DNA of 64,000 nucleotides from Mycolicibacterium hodleri (GTDB lineage Bacteria; Actinomycetota; Actinomycetes; Mycobacteriales; Mycobacteriaceae): contig NZ_RCZG01000012.1 of the NCBI RefSeq assembly GCF_006439015.1, positions 62,001-126,000 on the forward strand. The letters run 5' to 3'. This document shows, in pieces, positions 1-11,169 of the stretch. Within the stretch, counting starts at the first letter, position 1. Every line of letters begins with the position of its first letter. The notes under the pieces were generated by a model. The model did no database searches, had not been told where the DNA came from, and saw only the letters and a program-made list of their open reading frames with translations. The translations under genes and the position numbers were made by a program.

Positions 1-432
1 CAGCGGTGTCATCATCTCGGCGTAGGCGGGGCCGATCACCTCGGGAGCAGCGAACATCTGCGACTGGGCTTCGAGCGACATCTCTCGCAGATCGGACTTG
101 ATTCCGTCCTCGAAGGCGAGATCGAGACGTCCGTCGATCCAGGCGACGACTGCAGCGACGGGATCGGCAGCGGCTGACATCCGCCGCTTGAGGCGGGCCG
201 ACTCCTCACGGGCCATGTCCAGGAACACCGCCGCCACCAGTTCGTCCTTGGAGTCGAAGTGCCGGTAGAACGCCCGGGTACCCAACTCGGCGCGGGTCAG
301 TACCTGAGCCACGCTCAGTGACCGAACTCCCTCGGCCCGAATGACTTTGGTCGCGGCCGACACGATTGCCGCACGCACCCGCGGATCGGGATCGAGCCGT
401 CGGCCCCGCTTGGCGGCGGTAACGTCGTCCAT
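1..432 (-). CDS. TetR-family transcriptional regulator (3' part outside window)
   Basis: The frame is open at the left edge, so only the first 144 codons are visible. Residues about 20-66 form a TetR-type helix-turn-helix: a segment starting SLSVAQVLTRAELG is followed by GTRAFYRHFDSKDEL, the usual recognition helix and its trailing F-x-K/S-K-x-x-L pattern. The rest of the visible part is helical and would begin the ligand-binding domain. The ATG at 432 overlaps the TGA of the sulfotransferase gene (ATGA), so it is the last visible gene of a three-gene operon with DUF1214 and sulfotransferase genes. It is a good candidate to repress that operon through the palindrome at 2857-2873. The ligand cannot be deduced. 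Confidence 0.9.
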   Translation of the reverse strand, partial: MDDVTAAKRGRRLDPDPRVRAAIVSAATKVIRAEGVRSLSVAQVLTRAELGTRAFYRHFDSKDELVAAVFLDMAREESARLKRRMSAAADPVAAVVAWIDGRLDLAFEDGIKSDLREMSLEAQSQMFAAPEVIGPAYAEMMTPL

Positions 433-1577
433 CACGCTGATGCGTCGTAGGTTGCCAGATAGTCGCGGAACGACTCCCGCACCTGCTCCGCAGTCAGCCC
501 GTAGTCGGCAAGGTCGTAGCCGTGTTCACCGCGTGAACCCGGCTGGTGACTGTCGGCCCATGCCGCGACGCGACCACGTGCGGCGTCGCCGAAGGGCAGA
601 CCGAGCTCCCGGTAGCCGTTTTCGACCGTCGCGACGGAGTCGGTTTGGAGTGCGGCGAAGGAGACGTCGACGAACCGGTCGTCGCCGACGCGCCTGCGGA
701 ATTCCATCGCTCGTTGCACCGCGAGCGACCAGCATGCCAGCTGCTCCGCGCCGAGCTCCGCGGCGTCATCGCGGTCGCTGCTCCAGCTGCGGACGTACTG
801 GATCAGACTGCACACCGATGCCAGCACCTTCGTCGGATCACGATGGCTCCACAGGAACTTGGCGTTCGGATAGGCGTCGACCAATGCGTCGAGCGAGAAC
901 ATGTGGACCGGCGTGCGCAGATGCCAGAGAGTGGGAGGGCAGTGCCACTGTAGGAGTTTGAGAACCCGCCGGTGATAGGTGTACGTCTCGCGCATGTCGC
1001 ACGTCAGCAGCCACGACAGGTACCCGGGAACACGGACCACACCGTCGAAGTGGAAGGTGCGGAAGCTCATTCCCATCAGGTCCTGGCATTCCGTGGGGGC
1101 CTCGGGTTCGGAGCTGTTCATCGAACGCATGCGCGGGAACATCTCGTCCATCATCGCGATGCCCTCCCCGCACTGCGCGATCCTCGGATCCGTGTGCTGC
1201 GTGGTCGCCTCCGGCGGTGGAGTGCAGGCCTGCGACTCCCACGTCCTCAGCGAGCGGAACTGGGGGTCGTTGGCCACCAGCTGGCTCAGCGCCGTGGTCC
1301 CGGTGCGGGGCAGTCCGATGACGAAGACCGGTCCGCCGACCACCTCGTCGTCGATCTCGGGGTGCCTCTTGTAAGTGTCCTCGATACGCAGGCGTTGGAT
1401 GAGGGCATTGCTGATGGTCGCATGTTGGATGACGCGACCCATCTCGTTCAGACCGGCCTCGATGTTCAGCGACTCAACGGTCCGTTCCAGACCTTCGCGG
1501 TAATAGGAGGAACCGAAGTCTCCGAGACCGGTCGCGGCGCGCGCACCGGCCTCCAATTCATCTGCCGAGAAGGTCAT
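432..1577 (-). CDS. Sulfotransferase family protein (PAPS-dependent)
   Basis: The 381-residue protein fits the Stf3/Stf1-like sulfotransferases that are expanded in mycobacteria. The 5'-phosphosulfate loop is visible at residues about 84-96 (VFVIGLPRTGTT). The 3'-phosphate-binding segment lies near residue 242 (FLWSHRDPTKVLAS). Family knowledge: such enzymes move sulfate from PAPS to a hydroxyl on a lipid, sugar or steroid-like acceptor, in the cytosol. The substrate is unknown. The gene overlaps the upstream DUF1214 gene by 4 bp and the downstream TetR gene by 1 bp, so it is translationally coupled to both. The start ATG at 1577 is the natural one for the overlap. Confidence 0.88.
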   Translation of the reverse strand: MTFSADELEAGARAATGLGDFGSSYYREGLERTVESLNIEAGLNEMGRVIQHATISNALIQRLRIEDTYKRHPEIDDEVVGGPVFVIGLPRTGTTALSQLVANDPQFRSLRTWESQACTPPPEATTQHTDPRIAQCGEGIAMMDEMFPRMRSMNSSEPEAPTECQDLMGMSFRTFHFDGVVRVPGYLSWLLTCDMRETYTYHRRVLKLLQWHCPPTLWHLRTPVHMFSLDALVDAYPNAKFLWSHRDPTKVLASVCSLIQYVRSWSSDRDDAAELGAEQLACWSLAVQRAMEFRRRVGDDRFVDVSFAALQTDSVATVENGYRELGLPFGDAARGRVAAWADSHQPGSRGEHGYDLADYGLTAEQVRESFRDYLATYDASA

Positions 1578-2818
1578 TTCGCGAACCGCTCGAAAACCGC
1601 GCGGCGGCGTGCCGCAATGACGTCGGCCCGTTCCTCCGCGGTGACCATCGCGGTCCCTTCGGGCAACTGGTTCACGACGTCGTCGAACTCGACGACGCGC
1701 GCGCTCGGCACGGGCGCGCTATCGGTGCGTACGCAGCGAAGGAGCATCGATCCGTTGCTGTGCCCCGCGGCGTCGAGCCAGTTTGCCACGCCGGGATCCC
1801 GCGAGGAGATGACGACCCGGAGGATGCCGTCGGCGTCGACGACGGCCTGGTGGCCGTTGAGGCTGGAGTGACGGCGTCCGTAGTGGATGGTCTCCCACCA
1901 CTGGTTGCCGAGCGAGTAGCTCCAGTACACACCCTTGGGCGGTTCGACCTCGAGGATGAGCGCCTCGTTGGAGGCGAGCTCCCAACGACCGATGACGGGG
2001 CGGTTCTCGGCCGCCGCGCCGATCGCCGTGCGATCGATCGGGGGCATGAAGCCGTTGGTGGGTGGACCCGCATTGAAGTCCAGGAAGAACTTCAGGTTGT
2101 CGTGCACGAAGTCGCCCACCGCGTACAGCTGCCGTGCGACAGCCACGTCGAGTTCGACCAAGGGGTCCTTTGCGGCGACCGCGTCACCGATGCGTTCGAT
2201 CTGCAGCGACGACGGCACCTCGTGGTCCCAGTCGTAGAAGAAGTGCCGCACGACGAGCGCCGGATGGTCACCGTCGATCTTCAACCAGTTCCCACTGCGC
2301 TCGTCGGCGGACAGAATGACCTCGAAGTTGCCGTCCGCGTCGACGTCGAGATCGTCGACGAGGACGTTCGCCGTCGAGGCGATTCCATCCATCGTCTGCA
2401 GGCCGACATACCTTGCCGTGCCTCGGTTTCCAGAGAGCCGATAGGTCTCACCGACCCGCATTGCGGCTCGAAGGTAGACACAGTCCGGGCACTCGAGGCC
2501 CCACGTGAGAATGTCGTCCGTGCTGGTGCGTGCCACCGCCAGGATCGGGTCCCGTTCGACGCGCAGCGCCTCGTCGACGCCGACCGCCAACAGGATCATC
2601 AGGTGCCGCATCCCCGACGCGAAATCGATCCGGTTCCGGTTGACCGGGTCCGAAGCCACCATCCGTCCGGCTGCCCCGAGCCGTTCCAGCAGGTGCGCCC
2701 AGCCCGCGGTCAGACCGTCGTCGCGTGTCGTGCCGGTGTCGGCGGCGACGCTTCCCGACAGGGCCGCCTCGGCAATCGAGAACGGTAGCCATGCCATGGG
2801 GTTCGAGGTCTGGCTCAC
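1574..2818 (-). CDS. DUF1214 domain-containing protein
   Basis: I chose the GTG at 2818 (VSQTSNPMAW...), which follows a GACGGAG ribosome site by 5 bases. The longer open frame to 2917 would run through the likely promoter and operator. The product is about 414 residues and soluble. The C-terminal half carries the DUF1214 signature region (EPPKGVYWSYSLGNQWWETI, residues about 300-320). DUF1214 proteins often sit beside sulfotransferases, TetR regulators and steroid- or lipid-related genes in mycobacteria; the reaction is not established. It is the first gene of the operon, and its stop overlaps the sulfotransferase start. The function is therefore only inferred from company: modification or turnover of a hydrophobic substrate. 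Confidence 0.8.
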   Translation of the reverse strand: MSQTSNPMAWLPFSIAEAALSGSVAADTGTTRDDGLTAGWAHLLERLGAAGRMVASDPVNRNRIDFASGMRHLMILLAVGVDEALRVERDPILAVARTSTDDILTWGLECPDCVYLRAAMRVGETYRLSGNRGTARYVGLQTMDGIASTANVLVDDLDVDADGNFEVILSADERSGNWLKIDGDHPALVVRHFFYDWDHEVPSSLQIERIGDAVAAKDPLVELDVAVARQLYAVGDFVHDNLKFFLDFNAGPPTNGFMPPIDRTAIGAAAENRPVIGRWELASNEALILEVEPPKGVYWSYSLGNQWWETIHYGRRHSSLNGHQAVVDADGILRVVISSRDPGVANWLDAAGHSNGSMLLRCVRTDSAPVPSARVVEFDDVVNQLPEGTAMVTAEERADVIAARRRAVFERFAK

Positions 2819-2856
2819 CGATACTCCGTCTGCCCGACGCCGAGGCGTCATCCGAG

Positions 2857-2873
2857 TGAAAACGGCGTTTTCA
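2857..2873. promoter_or_regulatory. 17-bp palindrome, probable TetR operator
   Basis: TGAAAACG-G-CGTTTTCA is a perfect inverted repeat with one central base. It lies 39 bp upstream of the GTG start of the first operon gene, where a promoter would be. Size and symmetry suit a TetR dimer, and the operon encodes a TetR protein. Autoregulation is an inference. Confidence 0.65.
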
Positions 2874-2983
2874 ACACCGCCGACTCGACTATCGCCCCGC
2901 GGGGCAACGGTTGTCAATGGCCGACCTCAGCGGCTGTCGTGAACCTCGCCGGGATCGACGACTGCCCCGACGGACCCCGGCGA

Positions 2984-5785
<2,802 letters not shown>

Positions 5786-5916
5786 GGTTTCAAGTATCGA
5801 CGTAGCGGGAACAGGCCGCAGTACGAGCCGAGTCCACGCAGTGCGGGCAAACCCGTGGCGAGGTGACGCGCCACCGCGTGTGGCATACTCTCAGCAAACA
5901 CAGGTTGGAGACTTTC

Positions 5917-6195
5917 ATGACATTCCCCAAGACCACGCCCCGGCTCACCAGGCTCATGGCCGTTGGGTTCGGCACGGCAGCGCTTGCGTTGGGCGCGGCA
6001 GCGCTCCCGGCCACGGCCAGCGCGTCGCCAGAATGTGCGAATACCACGTCGGGAAGCGCGACCCAGTGCTGCGTAAAGGTGGGCGACGCGCCCGGCCCCG
6101 GCCCAGACTGCACGAGCAAACAGTCCGTCGGACGGGGACTACTGGGCACCACCCCGGTGCTCGGCAACCTGCCCGGGCTTGGCGGACTACTGTGA
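5917..6195 (+). CDS. Small secreted protein of unknown function
   Basis: I recognise no family. The ATG at 5917 follows GGTTGGAG by 6 bases and gives a 92-residue product. Residues 1-37 form a Sec signal peptide: basic start, hydrophobic stretch LMAVGFGTAALALGAAAL, and an Ala-rich cleavage site ending ASA. The mature part is about 55 residues, with four cysteines (Cys-Cys doublet included) that could form two disulfides, then a Gly/Leu-rich tail ending LPGLGGLL. It is monocistronic and divergent from ppc, with 130 bp between them for two promoters. Confidence 0.75.
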   Translation: MTFPKTTPRLTRLMAVGFGTAALALGAAALPATASASPECANTTSGSATQCCVKVGDAPGPGPDCTSKQSVGRGLLGTTPVLGNLPGLGGLL

Positions 6196-6473
6196 GCCAA
6201 CCCGCCCCTCTGCTCGCCTAGGGAGCCAGCCCGGACACGACGATCTGTTGCAGGCACCGACTACACCCGCCTACGGCACGATCGACAGATGGCACCGGAT
6301 CAGATCATTTTCGGCCCGTCGGACCGTCACCACGGATCTACCCCGGCCAGAGGCTCCTATCGCCCCGACGCAGTTGATCTCGGGCAGGAAGGGAGGCCGT
6401 CATCGCCCCGTCCCTGCCCAACAATCCTTCCCTGGAACGATTCCGGCGCGATGCGCGCATCCTCCAGCGAGCG

Positions 6474-7667
6474 GTGCGCGCCGGTGACTCCGAGGCAATC
6501 GCCTCGGTCCACCACCATGCAGGACCGGTGGCCGTTCCCGCCGAGTTCGCGCTGACGATCGCCCAGCACGTGGTGGCTCGCAACGTCGGGTTCAGCAGCT
6601 GGCCCCGCCTGCAGGCCTATCTACGCACGGCCGAGCAACTCCGCCGCGAACCCACGGCCGCCGTGGACGACGATCCGCTCTCGCGTTTTCTCTCGCTGGC
6701 GTGCCTTACCTATTCACACGACGACAGCCCAGCCAGATGGTCGGCCGCCGAGGAGGTCCTACGCGCCAACCCCGATCTGCCCGAGCGGAGTCTTCATGCG
6801 GCAGCTGCCGTCGGCGATGCGTCGGCGGTACGGACTCACCTCGAGGAACGACCGGAGGGTGCGCGCGCCCAGGGGGGTCCCTTCGGGTGGACGGCGTTGT
6901 TTCACCTCTCCGCATCGCGGGTGCCCCAGCAGGACCCGCTGCCGACGGCACTGCTGTTACTCGACGCCGGCGCGGACCCGGAGGCAGGGTATCTGTGGCT
7001 CGGGTTGCCGACCCCGTTCACAGTGCTGACGCTGTGCTTCGGCGAGGGTGAGGCGGGCCCCGGCAGGCAGCCCCGACATCAGGCCTGCGAGGAGTTGGCC
7101 AGGCTGCTGCTCGCCCGCGGTGCGGATCCGAATGACGCGCAGACGTTGTACAACCGAATGTTCGGCAGGGATGACGGACACCTACGGATCCTGTTGGAGG
7201 CTGGTCTCGGTCGCGGCGGCGGTGGAACGTGGCACCGACGACTGGGCGAGGCACTGGAGAGCCCGGTCGACATGGTGCAGCGTCAGGTCGACTGGGCGAG
7301 GGACCGCGGTTTCACCGAACGCGTCGCACTCTTGGCCGCACACGGCTTCGCCGACGGATGCCCGGCCGACTCGCCGTCACCGTGGGCACCCACTCATCCG
7401 GAACCCGCGATCGCCTCGGCGGGCACTCCCGACGGGGTGCGGGCGCTATGCGCCGCCGGAGGTGACCTCGACGAATTGTTCGACGGGCACACGATGCTTC
7501 ACCACGCGGCGTGGATCGGCGACATCGAATTGGTCGTGGCGCTACTGGACTGTGGGGCCGATCCCGACGCCCTTGACACCGAGTACGGAATGACGCCGCT
7601 TGGCTGGGCCGAACACGGTCACGCCGACTCGACGTCCGCCATTCTGCGAGTCAGGCGCCGTACTTGA
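6474..7667 (+). CDS. Ankyrin-repeat protein
   Basis: The 397 residues from the GTG at 6474 contain an N-terminal helical region and ankyrin-like units. These include LHAAAAVGDASAVRTHLEER (residues about 107-126), FHLSASRVP...ALLLLDAGADP, LARLLLARGADPNDA, and MLHHAAWIGDIELVVALLDC near the end. Ankyrin repeats bind protein partners; the partner is unknown. The frame stays open to about 6378 and reads family-like residues (SLPNNPSLERFRRDARIL) upstream of the GTG. The only well-placed Shine-Dalgarno (GGGAGG, 6391-6396) precedes an ATC at 6402, so the true start may be there (see findings). The 3' end overlaps the convergent secG gene by 17 bp. Confidence 0.82.
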   Translation: MRAGDSEAIASVHHHAGPVAVPAEFALTIAQHVVARNVGFSSWPRLQAYLRTAEQLRREPTAAVDDDPLSRFLSLACLTYSHDDSPARWSAAEEVLRANPDLPERSLHAAAAVGDASAVRTHLEERPEGARAQGGPFGWTALFHLSASRVPQQDPLPTALLLLDAGADPEAGYLWLGLPTPFTVLTLCFGEGEAGPGRQPRHQACEELARLLLARGADPNDAQTLYNRMFGRDDGHLRILLEAGLGRGGGGTWHRRLGEALESPVDMVQRQVDWARDRGFTERVALLAAHGFADGCPADSPSPWAPTHPEPAIASAGTPDGVRALCAAGGDLDELFDGHTMLHHAAWIGDIELVVALLDCGADPDALDTEYGMTPLGWAEHGHADSTSAILRVRRRT

Positions 7668-7893
7668 TCTGCAAGCCTACGGCGATGATCGAGACGAGCC
7701 AGATGCCGGTGACGAAGTAGGTCAGTCGGTCGAGGTTCTTCTCGACGACGGTCGATCCGGAGAGACTGGACTGCACTCCACCGCCGAACAACGTCGACAG
7801 GCCGCCACCCTTGGCTCGATGCAGCAGCACCAAGATGATCACCAGGATGCTGGTGACGACGAGGGTGATCTGCAGAGCGAAAATCATGGTCAC
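7651..7893 (-). CDS. secG: SecG, preprotein translocase subunit
   Basis: This 80-residue membrane protein has two transmembrane helices (residues about 4-24 and 55-75). Between them is the cytosolic loop typical of SecG, LLHRAKGGGLSTLFGGG. It is an accessory subunit of the SecYEG channel. Starts at 7893 (GTG) or 7887 (ATG) are both possible and differ by two residues. It lies 24 bp downstream of tpiA in the order gap-pgk-tpiA-secG, the standard mycobacterial arrangement, and is probably cotranscribed with them. Confidence 0.96.
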   Translation of the reverse strand: MTMIFALQITLVVTSILVIILVLLHRAKGGGLSTLFGGGVQSSLSGSTVVEKNLDRLTYFVTGIWLVSIIAVGLQIKYGA

Positions 7894-7917
7894 CAGGGTA
7901 CCGGGCGACGCGCCAGA

Positions 7918-8703
7918 TCAGGGAATCGGCCCGCCAGCGGCGATCGCTGAGAGGATCGCGAACTGCTCGCCGTCCAGGGACGCGCCACCGACGAGGGCGC
8001 CGTCGACGTCCGTCTGCCCGACGATCTCGCCCACGTTCTTGGCGTTCACCGAACCTCCGTAGAGCACACGGACCGTAGCGGCAACGTCCACCGAGGCCAG
8101 ATTGGCCAACTCGCTGCGGATTGCTGCGCAGACCTCCTGCGCGTCGGCGGCGCTGGCCACCCGGCCGGTCCCGATCGCCCAGACGGGTTCGTAGGCGATG
8201 ACGCTCGCCCCGATCTGCTCGGCCGACAGCCCGGCCAGAGAGCCCTTCAACTGGTTGACGTTGTAGGCGACGTGCTCCCCCGCCTCGCGGATCTCGAGGC
8301 CTTCACCGATGCAGATGATCGGGGTCAGCCCATGTTTGAGGGCGGCCGCGGCCTTCGCGGCCACCAGTGCGTCGTCCTCATCGTGATAGGTGCGCCGCTC
8401 CGAGTGCCCGACCACCGCAAACGTGCAGCCGAGCTTGGCCAGGAACGAGCCACTGATCTCCCCGGTGTACGCACCCGAATCATGTTTGGACACGTCCTGC
8501 GCGCCGTACGTCAGGCGGAGCTTGTCACCGTCGACCAGGGTCTGAACACTGCGCAGATCCGTGAACGGCGGGATGACGGTCACGTCCACTTTGTCGAAGT
8601 ACTTCTCCGGCAACGAGAAGGCGATCTTCTGAACCAGGGCGATGGCCTCGAAGTGATTGAGGTTCATCTTCCAGTTGCCGGCGATCAACGGCTTGCGGGG
8701 CAC
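7918..8703 (-). CDS. tpiA: Triosephosphate isomerase
   Basis: This 261-residue TIM barrel interconverts dihydroxyacetone phosphate and glyceraldehyde 3-phosphate. The N-terminal AGNWKMN carries the substrate Lys. VVGHSERRTYH carries the electrophilic His, AYEPVWAIGTG carries the catalytic Glu, and LYGGSVNAKNVGEI is the phosphate-binding loop. All expected residues are present at the normal length. It is cotranscribed after pgk with a gap of 35 bp. Confidence 0.98.
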   Translation of the reverse strand: MPRKPLIAGNWKMNLNHFEAIALVQKIAFSLPEKYFDKVDVTVIPPFTDLRSVQTLVDGDKLRLTYGAQDVSKHDSGAYTGEISGSFLAKLGCTFAVVGHSERRTYHDEDDALVAAKAAAALKHGLTPIICIGEGLEIREAGEHVAYNVNQLKGSLAGLSAEQIGASVIAYEPVWAIGTGRVASAADAQEVCAAIRSELANLASVDVAATVRVLYGGSVNAKNVGEIVGQTDVDGALVGGASLDGEQFAILSAIAAGGPIP

Positions 8704-8738
8704 AGGGGTCTCCTCGATGTCGGCGAACTGCGGGTTGC

Positions 8739-9965
8739 TCAGGAGTTGGTGAGAATGTCTATCCCGGGCAGCTTCTTGCCCTCAAGGTATTCCAGCGAGG
8801 CCCCGCCACCGGTCGAAATGTGCGAGAACCCATCGTCGGGCAGCCCGAGCTGACGTACCGCGGCGGCCGAGTCGCCGCCGCCGACGACGCTGAACGCACC
8901 CTTGGACGTGGCGCCGATGACCGCCTCCGCGACTCCCTTGGTGCCCGCGGCGTACTCCGGAAACTCGAACACGCCCATGGGTCCGTTCCAGAAGACGGTC
9001 CTGGCGTTCGACAGCAGCGCGGTGAACCGCTTCACCGACTCGGGACCGATGTCCAAGCCCATCTTGTCCTCGGGGATCTTGTCCGCGGGCACGGTCTGCG
9101 GTGGGGAGTCCGCGGCGAACTCGGCTGCGACGACGATGTCCACGGGCAGGTGTATGACGTCGCCGTAATCCTCGAGAAGCTTCTTGCAGGTGTCGATCAT
9201 CTCCGGCTGTAGAAGCGATGTGCCGACCGAAAGTCCTTGGGCGGCAAGGAAGGTGAAGCACATGCCGCCGCCGATTACGATGCTGTCGGCCTTGGTCGCC
9301 AGGTTCTCGATGACGCCCAACTTATCGGACACCTTCGAGCCGCCGAGCACCACGGCGTAGGGCCGCTCGGTCGAAGAGGTCAGCTGCTCGAGCACCTTGA
9401 CCTCGGTGGCCACCAACGTCCCCGCATAGTGCGGCAGCAGCGTCGCGACGTCGTAGACCGATGCCTGTTTGCGGTGCACGACACCGAAACCGTCGGACAC
9501 GAACGCGCCGTCTTCTCCGACGAGTTCGGCGAGCGCCTTGGCCAGGGAGAGCCGCTCGGCATCGTCCTTGCTTGTCTCCCGCTTTTCGAACCGGACGTTC
9601 TCCAGCATCAGGACGTCACCGTCGGTCAGACCTTCGGCCCGCGCCAATGCGTCGGAGCCCACCACGTCACCAGCGAGCTGGACGTGCCGGCCCAGTTGCT
9701 CACCGAGGGCGGCGGCCACGGGCGCGAGCGAGAATTTCGGCTCGGGCCCACCCTTCGGTCGTCCGAGGTGCGCGACCACGACGACCTTCGCTCCCGCGTC
9801 GGACAACGCCTTCAATGTCGGCACCGAGGCCAGGATCCGCCCCGGATCGGTGATGTGGCCTTCGTCGTCAAGAGGGACGTTCAGGTCGGAGCGCACCAGT
9901 ACGCCACGACCCTCGACACCCTCAGCCAGAAGATCCGATAGCGATTTGATCGAAGAGTCGGCCAC
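8739..9965 (-). CDS. pgk: Phosphoglycerate kinase
   Basis: The 408-residue, two-lobed enzyme transfers phosphate from 1,3-bisphosphoglycerate to ADP. Visible motifs are VLVRSDLNVPLDDEG near residue 20, the Arg- and His-containing VVVAHLGRPKGGPEPKFSL, VLGGSKVSDKLGVIENL, FWNGPMGVFEFPEYA, and the C-terminal nucleotide loop VVGGGDSAAAVRQLG. STGGGASLEYLEGK is at the end. It begins 10 bp after gap and precedes tpiA, so the three glycolytic enzymes form one unit. Confidence 0.98.
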   Translation of the reverse strand: MADSSIKSLSDLLAEGVEGRGVLVRSDLNVPLDDEGHITDPGRILASVPTLKALSDAGAKVVVVAHLGRPKGGPEPKFSLAPVAAALGEQLGRHVQLAGDVVGSDALARAEGLTDGDVLMLENVRFEKRETSKDDAERLSLAKALAELVGEDGAFVSDGFGVVHRKQASVYDVATLLPHYAGTLVATEVKVLEQLTSSTERPYAVVLGGSKVSDKLGVIENLATKADSIVIGGGMCFTFLAAQGLSVGTSLLQPEMIDTCKKLLEDYGDVIHLPVDIVVAAEFAADSPPQTVPADKIPEDKMGLDIGPESVKRFTALLSNARTVFWNGPMGVFEFPEYAAGTKGVAEAVIGATSKGAFSVVGGGDSAAAVRQLGLPDDGFSHISTGGGASLEYLEGKKLPGIDILTNS

Positions 9966-9975
9966 GACTTCGGCT

Positions 9976-10998
9976 CTACAGCGACTTGCCGACGAGCGCG
10001 ACCAGGTCCACCAGGCGGTTGGAGTAGCCCCATTCGTTGTCGTACCACGACACGACCTTGGCCTGATTGTCGATCACCTTGGTCAGGCCGGAGTCGAAGA
10101 TCGAGCTGTGCGGGTCGGTGACGATGTCGCTGGACACGATCGGCGCGTCGTAGTACTTCAGGATGCCCTTGAGCTTGCCCTCGGCAGCAGCCTTCATTGC
10201 GGCGTTGATCTCGTCGGCGGTGGCCGTCTTCTCGAGGTCGACGGTCAGATCGGTGCACGACCCCGTCGGGATCGGCACCCGCAGTGCGAAGCCGTCCAGC
10301 TTGCCCTTCAGCTCGGGAAGCACCAGTCCGATGGCCTTTGCGGCGCCCGTCGAGGTGGGCACGATGTTGAGCGCGGCGGCCCTGGCGCGACGCAGGTCGC
10401 TGTGCGGGCCGTCCTGCAGATTTTGATCCTGTGTGTAGGCGTGGATCGTGGTCATCAGGCCGCGCAGGATGCCGAACTCGTCGTTGAGCACCTTGGCCAG
10501 CGGGCCGAGGCAATTCGTGGTGCACGAGGCGTTCGAGATGATGTTCTGGCTGCCGTCGTACTTGTCGTCGTTGACGCCGAGCACGATGGTGATGTCAGGG
10601 TCGGTCGCCGGCGCCGAGATGATGACTTTCTTGGCTCCAGCGTCCAAGTGTCCCTTGGCCTTAGCGGCGTTGGTGAAGATGCCGGTCGACTCCACGACGA
10701 CGTCGACGCCAAGGTCGCCCCACGGCAGTTCCGACGGTCCGGCCTTGACCTCGAGGGCTTTGATCTTGGTGTCGCCGACGACGATGGTGTCGTCGCCCTC
10801 GAGGCTGACCTCGTAGGGTAGCCGGCCCAGGATCGAGTCGAACTTCAGCAGGTGAGCGAGGCTCGCGTTGTCGGTCAGGTCGTTGACCGCGATGATCTCG
10901 ATGTCGGCGTTTTTGCCCAGCGCCTTCTGCGCGTCCAGTGCCCTGAAGAAGTTGCGTCCGATTCGACCGAAGCCGTTAACGCCTACCCGAATGGTCAC
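9976..10998 (-). CDS. gap: Glyceraldehyde-3-phosphate dehydrogenase
   Basis: The 340-residue enzyme oxidises glyceraldehyde 3-phosphate with NAD and phosphate. The N-terminal Rossmann motif is GVNGFGRIGRNFFRA. The catalytic cysteine lies in SNASCTTNCLGPLAKVL, and SWYDNEWGYSNRLVDLV forms the conserved C-terminal part. It is the first gene of the gap-pgk-tpiA-secG run, so the promoter should lie in the 170 bp between it and whiA. The start ATG at 10998 is preceded by GGAGCAAGACA. Confidence 0.98.
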   Translation of the reverse strand: MTIRVGVNGFGRIGRNFFRALDAQKALGKNADIEIIAVNDLTDNASLAHLLKFDSILGRLPYEVSLEGDDTIVVGDTKIKALEVKAGPSELPWGDLGVDVVVESTGIFTNAAKAKGHLDAGAKKVIISAPATDPDITIVLGVNDDKYDGSQNIISNASCTTNCLGPLAKVLNDEFGILRGLMTTIHAYTQDQNLQDGPHSDLRRARAAALNIVPTSTGAAKAIGLVLPELKGKLDGFALRVPIPTGSCTDLTVDLEKTATADEINAAMKAAAEGKLKGILKYYDAPIVSSDIVTDPHSSIFDSGLTKVIDNQAKVVSWYDNEWGYSNRLVDLVALVGKSL

Positions 10999-11169
10999 TG
11001 TCTTGCTCCTTAGATCTCGAAGTTCTCGGGAATCAGCCTAGTGGTGCGGGCATCCCGACGCGACGTGTGGTCAGTGGGCGGCCCGAGTCTGGTCGCGATG
11101 GGGGTACGAGGCATTTGCGCCGCAGGCCTGGGGAGTGCCGTGGGTCTCGAGGTCGGTCGACCAATCCGC

